This document shows positions 56,576 to 64,000 of a DNA stretch of 64,000 nucleotides, piece after piece. This DNA is from Dermacoccus nishinomiyaensis. GTDB taxonomy: Bacteria > Actinomycetota > Actinomycetes > Actinomycetales > Dermatophilaceae. The stretch is from assembly GCF_900447535.1 (NCBI RefSeq), contig NZ_UFXX01000001.1:2418001-2482000 (forward strand). The letters run 5' to 3'. The notes under the pieces are model-generated. The model had not been told where the DNA came from and did not search any database. It worked only from the letters and a program-made list of their open reading frames with translations. The translations under genes and the position numbers were made by a program. Position 1 is the first letter of the stretch. Every line of letters starts with the position of its first letter.

Positions 56576-56637
56576 TTTGCACTCGGTGGGGGCGAGTGCT
56601 AATCATGGGGTTAGCACTCTGATCGTGAGAGTGACAA
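56576..56637 (+). promoter_or_regulatory. Two CIRCE elements upstream of groEL (HrcA operators)
   Basis: The CIRCE consensus is TTAGCACTC-N9-GAGTGCTAA. Element 1 (56576-56602): TTTGCACTC, 9 bases, GAGTGCTAA (17 of 18). Element 2 (56611-56637): TTAGCACTC, 9 bases, GAGTGACAA (16 of 18). They are 8 bp apart, about 120-180 bp before groEL, and imply HrcA repression relieved by heat or unfolded protein. The remaining part of the 312-bp gap has no gene. Confidence 0.93.
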
Positions 56638-56680
56638 AAGCCTGACTGCAGCAGTGAGGGTTCGGGGCGCGCCGACATGA

Positions 56681-58393
<1,713 letters not shown>

Positions 58394-58410
58394 GAAAGCG
58401 CGCCTCCACG

Positions 58411-58456
58411 GGCTGACGCCCGCCTGAGTGAATGCTCGGGCGGGCGTCAGCCTTTT
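58411..58456 (+). terminator. Intrinsic terminator of groEL
   Basis: 14-bp perfect arms 58411-58424 and 58439-58452 followed by TTTT, 17 bp past the stop codon. One of the few with a T tract in this window. Confidence 0.88.
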
Positions 58457-58481
58457 GTCGTCCAGGGAGCACTTCCTCTCG

Positions 58482-58533
58482 CGATGTTGCCCGGGTTTCG
58501 GGCGTGACGCGCCTCGAATCGCGGGCAACATCG
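58482..58533. repeat. 12-bp inverted repeat before padR
   Basis: CGATGTTGCCCG (58482-58493) and its exact complement (58522-58533), 28 bases apart. It could be a second hairpin ending groEL or an operator near the padR promoter. Confidence 0.5.
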
Positions 58534-58539
58534 AGGCGG

Positions 58540-58560
58540 TTGACATGCGCATCTGCGCAT
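58540..58560 (+). promoter_or_regulatory. padR-fadH promoter with ATGCGCA-TC-TGCGCAT operator
   Basis: TTGACA (-35) at 58540-58545 runs directly into the 16-bp palindrome ATGCGCATCTGCGCAT (58545-58560), which would fill the -35/-10 spacer. PadR regulators often bind ATG-N-CAT palindromes at their own promoters, so autoregulation is likely. GAAACT, 17 bp after the -35, or TATGAA is the -10. Confidence 0.6.
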
Positions 58561-58574
58561 ATGAAACTAAGTGC

Positions 58575-59285
58575 ATGTCGTTGCAGCATGCGTTGCTCGT
58601 GTCCCTCGCCGAGCGCGAGGCGAGCGGGTATGACCTGACGCGGCGCTTCGACCGTTCGCTCGGGTTCTTCTGGAGCGCGACGCACCAGCAGATCTACCGC
58701 GTCCTCGCCAAGATGGCGGACGCAGGCCTCGTCGAGGTCCGCACCGAGGCGGGCGAGGGGCGCCCCGACCGTCGCGTCTACACGATCGCCCCGGCCGGTC
58801 GCGCGGAACTACTCGCGTGGACGCGCACACCCACCCCGAGCGAGACGCTGCGCTCCGAGTTCGCCGTCAAGGTGCGCGGCATGCGCTTCGGCGACGCGGA
58901 CGCCGTCGTCGCCGACATCCGCCGTCATCGCGACGAGCACGCCGCCCAGCTCGCCTACTTCGAGGCCAACTGCGCGAGGCACTACCCCGATCCGTCATCC
59001 CTCAGCGACGAGGAGCGTCCGACCTACGCCGTCCTGCGCGGGGGCATCCGCACCGAACGCGCCATGCTCGAGTGGTGCGACGAGATGGTGGCGCTGCTGA
59101 GCGGCGAGACGCTGCCCACCTCCTGCGTGCAGGTGCACCCGGGTGCACTTGCGCGCAGGGGTGAAGACGGTGATGAGGACGGAAACCTGAACGTGGACGC
59201 CGACGGGAACCTCGCGGCGAGCGTCGACGTGGACGACAGACCGCACGACAACGAACGCACCCCACCACCCGGGAGAACACGATGA
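58575..59285 (+). CDS. PadR-family transcriptional regulator
   Basis: 236 residues from ATG 58575. The N-terminal winged helix (1-~85) has LQHALLVSLAEREASGYDL, FFWSATHQQIYRVLAKM and the wing EAGEGRPDRRVYTIAPAGRAEL. The helical C-terminal dimerisation domain (PadR_C/AphA-like, ~90-180) follows. The last ~50 residues are a low-complexity Asp/Gly/Asn/Pro tail unusual for PadR; its DNA includes copy B of a 38-bp dispersed repeat, suggesting the tail was added or altered by repeat insertion. The stop overlaps fadH (ATGA), so it is the local regulator of the reductase, probably a repressor. Confidence 0.92.
   Translation: MSLQHALLVSLAEREASGYDLTRRFDRSLGFFWSATHQQIYRVLAKMADAGLVEVRTEAGEGRPDRRVYTIAPAGRAELLAWTRTPTPSETLRSEFAVKVRGMRFGDADAVVADIRRHRDEHAAQLAYFEANCARHYPDPSSLSDEERPTYAVLRGGIRTERAMLEWCDEMVALLSGETLPTSCVQVHPGALARRGEDGDEDGNLNVDADGNLAASVDVDDRPHDNERTPPPGRTR
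59122..59159. repeat. 38-bp dispersed repeat, copy B (inside padR 3' end)
   Basis: Matches 51641-51678 at 32 of 38 bases and contains the palindrome TGCACCCGGGTGCA. Here it is translated, giving part of the odd tail (VQVHPGALARR). Confidence 0.7.
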
Positions 59286-61426
59286 GTTATGAGCACCTGC
59301 TCAGCCCCCTCGACGTCGGCGGCATCACGCTGAAGAACCGCGTCATGATGGGCTCGATGCACACCGGTTTCGAGGACAAGGCGAAGGACTTCCCGCAGCT
59401 CGCGCGCTACTTCGCGGCACGCGCCGAGGGTGGCGTCGCGCTCATGGTGACGGGCGGTTTCGCGCCGAACATCACCGGCCAGCTCGGCCCGATGGGTTCG
59501 ATGCTGACGGCGAAGCGGCAGCTCGGGCGGCACAAGCTCGTCACCGACGCCGTCCACGAGCACGACGGGCGCATCGTCATGCAGATCCTGCACGCGGGCC
59601 GCTACGGCTACACGCCCTGGAGCAAGAGCGCGTCGAACAAGAAGTCGCCGATCACGCCGTTCGGCACGCGCGCGATGAGCACGAAGGACGTCGAGAAGAC
59701 GATCCGCGACTACGCGAACTCGGCGCGCCTCGCGAAGGACGCCGGCTACGACGGCGTCGAGATCATGGGCTCCGAGGGCTACCTCATCAACCAATTCCTC
59801 GCCGCCCGCACGAACGACCGCACCGACCGTTTCGGTGGCTCCGCCGAGAAGCGCATGACGCTGCCGCGCGAGATCGCGCGCGCCGTCCGCGACGCCGCCG
59901 GCGACGACTTCCTCGTCCTGTACCGCATCTCCGTGGCCGACCTCGTCGACCACTCCCAGACGTTCGAGGAGATCGCGACGCTTGCGCAGCACCTGCAGGG
60001 TGACGTGTCGATGTTCAACTCCGGCATCGGCTGGCACGAGGCGCGCATCCCGACGATCGTGACGTCGGTGCCGCGCGCCGCGTTCGCGTGGGCGACGGGC
60101 AAGCTGCGCGCCGAGGTCGACATCCCCGTCATCGCGAGCAACCGCATCAACACCCCCGAGGTGGGCGAGCAGATCATCGCGGACGGTCTCGCGGACATGG
60201 TCTCGATGGCGCGTCCGCTGCTCGCGGACCCCGACTTCGTCAAGAAGGCGCAGGCGGGCCGCGCCGACCTGATCAACACGTGCATCGCGTGCAACCAGGC
60301 GTGCCTCGACCACACGTTCAGCGGCAAGAAGGTGAGCTGCCTCGTCAACCCGCAGGCCGGACGCGAGGGCGAGCTCGTCCTGCTGCCCGTGCCGAAGCCG
60401 CGCGCCAAGCGCGTCGCCGTCGTCGGCGCGGGCCCCGCCGGGCTCGCCGCCGCGACGAACCTCGCCGAGCGCGGCCACGACGTCACCCTCTTCGAGGCAC
60501 GCGACCACCTCGGCGGCCAGTTCCGTCTCGCGATGAACATCCCCGGCAAGGAGGAGTTCGCCGAGACGCTGCGCTACTTCATGACGCGGCTGGACGAGTT
60601 GAAGGTCGACGTCCGCCTCTCGACACGCGCCGACGCCGAAACGCTCGACGGTTACGACCACGTCGTCCTCGCCACGGGCGTGACGCCGCGTCGCCCCGCC
60701 ATCGAGGGCATTGACCACGCGAAGGTCGTCATGTACGACGAGTTGCTGCGCGGTGAGAAGGTCGCCGGTGAGCGCGTCGCCGTCGTCGGTGCCGGTGGCA
60801 TCGGCTTCGACGTCAGCGAGTACCTGCTGCACGAGCCGCACGAGAACCTCAAGCACTGGATGGAGCGCTGGGGCGTCACCGAGTCGGAGAACGTGCCCGG
60901 CAACATCGTCGAGAAGGTCACGGAGAAGCCGCGCCGCCAGGTCTACCTCGTGCAGCGCAAGCACACCGCGCTCGGCAAGGGCCTGGGCAAGACGAGCGGC
61001 TGGGTGCACCGCCAGACGCTCAAGGACTCGAAGGTCGAGTTCATCGGCGGCGCCACCTACGACAAGGTCGACGACGCCGGCCTGCACCTGACGATCACGC
61101 CCACGCCGCCGCGCGCCGTCGGGCCGCTGACGAAGGCGTCGAAGAAGACGGGCCTGCCCCTGACGATGGTGCCGCAGCTCAAGGCCCTCGACGCGAAGTA
61201 CGCGAGCGTCCCCGCCGAGGCGAAGGCGAAGTTCGAGGGCCAGGAGCCGACCAAGCGCGTGCTCGACGTCGACACCGTCGTCATCTGCGCGGGTCAGGAG
61301 TCGGTGGCCGACACGTTCGGTCTCGACCCGGCGAAGGTCACCGTCATCGGCGGTGCCGACGTCGCCGCAGAGCTCGACGCGAAGCGCGCCATCAAGCAGG
61401 CCACGGAGCTCGCCGCGGCGCTGTGA
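59282..61426 (+). CDS. fadH: 2,4-dienoyl-CoA reductase-like FMN/FAD iron-sulfur oxidoreductase
   Basis: 714 residues, versus about 670 for E. coli FadH. An Old-Yellow-Enzyme FMN barrel (1-~330) begins YEHLLSPLDVGG and LKNRVMMGSMHTGFED, as in FadH. The [4Fe-4S] cluster Cys residues are in CIACNQACLDH and VSCLVNP (~335-358). The FAD/NADPH part has VAVVGAGPAGLAAATNLAERG (~375) and VAVVGAGGIGFDVSEYLL (~500). A ~45-residue insertion near 615-660 (KASKKTGLPLTMVPQL and following) accounts for the extra length. Role: reduction of unsaturated fatty-acyl-CoA in beta-oxidation (family), but other enoate substrates are possible. Coupled to padR. Confidence 0.92.
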   Translation: MSYEHLLSPLDVGGITLKNRVMMGSMHTGFEDKAKDFPQLARYFAARAEGGVALMVTGGFAPNITGQLGPMGSMLTAKRQLGRHKLVTDAVHEHDGRIVMQILHAGRYGYTPWSKSASNKKSPITPFGTRAMSTKDVEKTIRDYANSARLAKDAGYDGVEIMGSEGYLINQFLAARTNDRTDRFGGSAEKRMTLPREIARAVRDAAGDDFLVLYRISVADLVDHSQTFEEIATLAQHLQGDVSMFNSGIGWHEARIPTIVTSVPRAAFAWATGKLRAEVDIPVIASNRINTPEVGEQIIADGLADMVSMARPLLADPDFVKKAQAGRADLINTCIACNQACLDHTFSGKKVSCLVNPQAGREGELVLLPVPKPRAKRVAVVGAGPAGLAAATNLAERGHDVTLFEARDHLGGQFRLAMNIPGKEEFAETLRYFMTRLDELKVDVRLSTRADAETLDGYDHVVLATGVTPRRPAIEGIDHAKVVMYDELLRGEKVAGERVAVVGAGGIGFDVSEYLLHEPHENLKHWMERWGVTESENVPGNIVEKVTEKPRRQVYLVQRKHTALGKGLGKTSGWVHRQTLKDSKVEFIGGATYDKVDDAGLHLTITPTPPRAVGPLTKASKKTGLPLTMVPQLKALDAKYASVPAEAKAKFEGQEPTKRVLDVDTVVICAGQESVADTFGLDPAKVTVIGGADVAAELDAKRAIKQATELAAAL

Positions 61427-61430
61427 CGAA

Positions 61431-61463
61431 CCGTCGGGCCCGACACGTCGTCGGGCCCGACGG
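61431..61463. terminator. 13-bp hairpin between fadH and the WXG100 gene
   Basis: Arms 61431-61443 and 61451-61463 are perfect complements (CCGTCGGGCCCGA) with a 7-base loop between convergent genes. Confidence 0.8.
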
Positions 61464-61479
61464 CCGGCAGGTGCCGCGC

Positions 61480-61776
61480 TCAGGCGGTGACCCAGCGGCG
61501 CACGTTGTTGTCCTCCGCCGTCGAGTACTCGCTGCTCGTGAGGTGCAGCGTCGAGCTGATCGTGTCGAGCGTCGACTTCAGCTTGTTCATGTCGGTGTTC
61601 CACGTCGTCATGAGCGAGGTGAAGTTCGTCTGCGCCGAACCCTTCCACTGCGTCTGCAGCGTCGTCAGCTTCGTGTTGAGGTTCGTCAGAGACGTCTCGA
61701 GGTCGGTGACGAGCGTCGCGGTGTCGGTGCCGTGAGCGGAGATCGCGTCGGAGTCGACGGTGTACTGCGATGCCAT
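61480..61776 (-). CDS. WXG100 (ESAT-6-like) secreted protein, isolated
   Basis: 98 residues, the classic WXG100 length. Helix-turn-helix hairpin with the turn motif in LQTQWKGSAQTNF (W-x-G at ~44-46). Helices on either side are rich in Thr, Ser, Asn and Asp, and a C-terminal stretch NNVRRWVTA follows the YxxxD/E-type region (EYSTAED), matching the type VII export signal YxxxD/E. GAAAGG is 8 bases before ATG 61776. No partner WXG100, EccC ATPase, toxin or immunity gene is adjacent in the visible window. Export by a type VII-like system encoded elsewhere is inferred. Confidence 0.93.
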   Translation of the reverse strand: MASQYTVDSDAISAHGTDTATLVTDLETSLTNLNTKLTTLQTQWKGSAQTNFTSLMTTWNTDMNKLKSTLDTISSTLHLTSSEYSTAEDNNVRRWVTA

Positions 61777-61945
61777 GATGTGCCTTTCGTGGGGCGCGCG
61801 GGCTGCTCCCGTGGCGCTTGCCTCCGACGGTAGGCCGACGGCGCCCACCCGTGCTTCGGGCCGTCCACAGGGCCGCGCAGCCGTCACAGCTGTGGATGAA
61901 CGAGCCTGTCTCGCGGCCCGGGGGACGGTTGTCGGAGTGGACAGC

Positions 61946-61951
61946 TACCTT
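61946..61951 (+). promoter_or_regulatory. -10 hexamer of the ABC ATPase gene (leaderless)
   Basis: TACCTT, 6 bases before ATG 61958. Confidence 0.65.
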
Positions 61952-61957
61952 GGCATC

Positions 61958-62704
61958 ATGACGAAGCGTGTGGTGGCAGCCGAGGCCGACGGCCTGACGA
62001 TGGCCTACGGCGAGGATGACGCCCGGGTGCTCGCCCTCGACGGGGTGAGCCTCGAGCTGTTCGAAGGGGAGTTCACCGCCGTCATGGGCCCGAGCGGCTC
62101 GGGCAAGTCGACGCTCATGCACTGCCTCGCGGCGCTGGAGACGCCGACGTCGGGGCGGGTGTTCATCGGTGACGTCGAGGTCAGCTCCCTCGACGACAAG
62201 CGCCTCACGCGGCTGCGGCGCGACCACATCGGCTTCATCTTCCAATCGTTCAACCTCGTGCCGACGCTGACGGCGCGCGAGAACATCATGCTGCCCGCCT
62301 CGATCGCGGGCAGAAAGGTCGATCAAGAGCTGTTCGACGACGTCATCGATGCCGTCGGCCTGCGCGAACGGCTCGGGCACCGTCCGAGCCAGCTGTCCGG
62401 CGGCCAGCAGCAGCGCGTCGCGTGCGCCCGGGCGCTCGTCACGCAGCCCGACATCATCTTCGCGGACGAACCGACCGGCAACCTCGACTCCCGCTCGGGC
62501 GAAGAGGTGCTGTCGTTCCTGCGCCGCAGCGTCGACCGACTCGGCCAGACCATCGTCATGGTGACGCACGACCCCGTCGCCGCGGGCTTCACCGACCGCG
62601 TCGTCTTCCTCGCGGACGGACGCGTCGTCGACGAGATGCGTGAGCCGACGTCCGAGCGCGTCCTCGATCGCATGAAGGCGTTCGACGCCGCCGCGAGGCG
62701 CTGA
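61958..62704 (+). CDS. MacB/LolD-type ABC transporter ATPase
   Basis: 248-residue ATPase of the family that pairs with FtsX-like permeases. Walker [10 protein letters not shown] (~44), Q-loop [18 protein letters not shown], signature [16 protein letters not shown], Walker [18 protein letters not shown]-loop [10 protein letters not shown]. The phrase EPTGNLDS is characteristic of the LolD/MacB class. Start ATG 61958 fits the leaderless -10 element; the long open frame before it is non-coding and overlaps the divergent WXG100 promoter. The permease gene follows after one base. Confidence 0.95.
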   Translation: MTKRVVAAEADGLTMAYGEDDARVLALDGVSLELFEGEFTAVMGPSGSGKSTLMHCLAALETPTSGRVFIGDVEVSSLDDKRLTRLRRDHIGFIFQSFNLVPTLTARENIMLPASIAGRKVDQELFDDVIDAVGLRERLGHRPSQLSGGQQQRVACARALVTQPDIIFADEPTGNLDSRSGEEVLSFLRRSVDRLGQTIVMVTHDPVAAGFTDRVVFLADGRVVDEMREPTSERVLDRMKAFDAAARR

Positions 62705-62705
62705 C

Positions 62706-64000
62706 GTGCTCACCACCTCGCTCAAGGCCGTCTGGGCGCGCAAGCTGCGCCTGCTCATGAGCACGTTCGCGATCGTGCTCGGCGTCGCGTTCGTCGCCGG
62801 CTCGCTCATGTTCACCGACTCCCTCAACCGCGCGTTCAGCGGCATCATGAACGGCACCGTCGGCGACGCCACCGTGCGTGCCACCCAGGACGCCTCGCAG
62901 CACTCGCGCGGCGGCGACACGCGCACGATCGGCCCCGACGTCCTCGCCAAGGCGCGCTCGGCCAAGGGCGTCGCGCAGCTCGACGGCGTCGTCTCGTCGA
63001 TGAGCGCCACCGTCCTCGCGAAGAACGGCAAGGTCATCGGCGGCCAGGGGGCGCCCGCGTTCGGGGTGAACTACCACGACGCACGCGCCGCCGACGGCGT
63101 GCCCGGGCTGCACATCACGCAGGGGCGGGCACCGACGTCGGCGAGGGAGATCGCGCTCGATGCGAAGACAGCCGAACGCGGCGGCTACCACCTGGGCGAC
63201 ACCGTCAGCATCCTGACTTCGGGCCAGACGCCGCGCTGGTCCGGCCGGCTCGTCGGGTACGCGAGCTACGCGAACGGCTCGATGGTGGGCTCGACGCTCG
63301 CGGTCGTCGACACGAAGACTGCGCAGCAGTTGTTCCTCGACGGCAAGGACGCCTACACCTCGTTGTGGGTCCAGGCGCGCCCCGGGGTGTCGCAGAGCAC
63401 CGTCGTCGAGCAGATCAAACCGTTCGTGCCGAAGGGTTTCGAGGCGGTCACCGGCAAGCAGGCCTCCGACGAGGCCGCGAGCGGCATCAAGAAGGCGCTG
63501 TCGTTCATCACGACGTTCCTGCTCGTGTTCGCGGGCGTCGCGCTGCTCGTCGGCTCGTTCCTCATCGTCAACACCTTCGGCATCCTCGTCGCGCAACGCA
63601 GCCGCGAACTCGCGCTCCTGCGGGCACTCGGCGCGTCGTCACGCCAGGTCCTCGCCAGCGTGCTCGTCGAAGCGCTCGTCGTCGGCCTCGTGGGTTCACT
63701 CGTCGGCATCGGGGTCGGCGTGCTGCTTGCGAAGGGCATCTCGGCGCTGCTCTCAGCGCTGGGCGCCGACATCGACACCGGTGGGCTCGTCCTCGAACCG
63801 CGCACAGTGGCGGTGTCGCTGCTCGTCGGGCTCGGCGTGACGGCGCTCGCCGCCTGGCTGCCGGCGCGGCGAGCCTCGCGCATCTCACCGATCGCGGCGA
63901 TGCGCGACGACCAGGTCGAACCCGAGCAGACGGTGCGCCGCCGCGCCGTCGTCGGCGCCCTCGTCTTCGTCGTCGGTGCAGCCCTGGCCGCCTGGAAGCT
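62706..64000 (+). CDS. FtsX-like ABC transporter permease (partial, runs off right edge)
   Basis: At least 431 residues visible from GTG 62706, one base after the ATPase stop. Helix 1 [19 protein letters not shown] follows the basic phrase [11 protein letters not shown], and a large extracellular MacB-like domain spans ~40-245. Three helices follow at ~258-285, ~312-340 and ~360-385, with the coupling phrase [20 protein letters not shown] and the closing [19 protein letters not shown]. It looks like the first half of a double-FtsX permease (usual length ~800-850 residues). Substrate unknown; such actinobacterial pairs often export lipids or peptides. The C-terminal half lies beyond 64000. Confidence 0.93.
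   Translation, partial: MLTTSLKAVWARKLRLLMSTFAIVLGVAFVAGSLMFTDSLNRAFSGIMNGTVGDATVRATQDASQHSRGGDTRTIGPDVLAKARSAKGVAQLDGVVSSMSATVLAKNGKVIGGQGAPAFGVNYHDARAADGVPGLHITQGRAPTSAREIALDAKTAERGGYHLGDTVSILTSGQTPRWSGRLVGYASYANGSMVGSTLAVVDTKTAQQLFLDGKDAYTSLWVQARPGVSQSTVVEQIKPFVPKGFEAVTGKQASDEAASGIKKALSFITTFLLVFAGVALLVGSFLIVNTFGILVAQRSRELALLRALGASSRQVLASVLVEALVVGLVGSLVGIGVGVLLAKGISALLSALGADIDTGGLVLEPRTVAVSLLVGLGVTALAAWLPARRASRISPIAAMRDDQVEPEQTVRRRAVVGALVFVVGAALAAWK

Noticed and set aside
59024..63037. 1337-codon open frame on the minus strand across padR, fadH and the ABC genes
   Set aside because: It is antisense to five well-supported genes, has a repetitive Arg/Ala/Asp composition with no family motifs, and is the usual result of few stop codons in GC-rich DNA.

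Overview
This is a high-GC actinobacterial chromosome segment. The evidence is two mycothiol biosynthesis genes (mshD, mshA) plus a mycothiol-dependent formaldehyde dehydrogenase, CarD, a GlnR-type regulator, SenX3-RegX3, an Rpf-type muralytic enzyme behind a c-di-AMP riboswitch, a WXG100 protein, GTG starts and many ATGA/GTGA gene overlaps. Several gene blocks match blocks of the mycobacterial chromosome (glnR-mshD beside pst; ppk-mutT1; mshA-ybjN-gpm-senX3-regX3; carD-ispD-ispF with cysS-rlmB), but the overall order and the missing mycolate functions point to a Micrococcales member (inference). No prophage, insertion sequence, CRISPR array or classical defence island is visible: this is mostly core genome with a few unusual repeats and regulatory arrangements.

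Layout. 1-7 kb (minus strand): glnR, mshD-ppk-mutT1, then a PHO-box promoter, pstS and pstC (cut by the left edge). 7-16.5 kb: ThiS/MoaD-like carrier, membrane protein, nitrobindin-like protein, LytR-CpsA-Psr protein, ygfZ, a PRC-barrel/DUF2382 protein, asparaginase-dtd, DUF2516, alpha/beta hydrolase and manA. 16.5-24.2 kb: methyltransferase, mshA, ybjN, gpmA, three ~103-bp tandem repeats, phoU divergent from senX3-regX3, and a lipoprotein. 24.4-32 kb: carD-ispD-ispF, mscR with a metallo-hydrolase, L,D-transpeptidase, cysS-rlmB. 32-35.5 kb: three membrane proteins with Gln/Gly/Tyr-rich tails (DUF4282 and two RDD) and a DUF4032 protein. 35.7-44.5 kb: sugar importer (ATPase divergent from malE-malF-malG), a LacI regulator, and otsA-otsB for trehalose. 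44.6-49.4 kb: a membrane Ser/Thr kinase, a ThrE exporter, the riboswitch-controlled Rpf protein and tRNA-Thr(TGT). 49.5-56.4 kb: PAP2 and SDR enzymes, modABC, SGNH hydrolase, ung, DUF3263. 56.5-64 kb: CIRCE-controlled groEL, padR-fadH, WXG100, and an ABC exporter pair cut by the right edge.

How the genes connect. Phosphate: RegX3 (22.8 kb) probably acts on the PHO box before pstS and perhaps on a similar site before its own operon; PhoU lies divergently and ppk lies just upstream of pst. Redox: mshA and mshD make mycothiol, and MscR with its coupled metallo-hydrolase uses it in formaldehyde detoxification. Carbon and osmolytes: the maltose-type importer, its LacI regulator and the trehalose genes lie together. 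Cell wall: Rpf, L,D-transpeptidase, LCP protein and kinase.

A striking shared feature is promoter layout. At least 18 genes that head transcription units have a TANNNT -10 hexamer followed by exactly 6 or 7 bases and then ATG or GTG, the signature of leaderless transcripts. Genes with clear Shine-Dalgarno sequences are mostly those with regulated leaders or inside operons.
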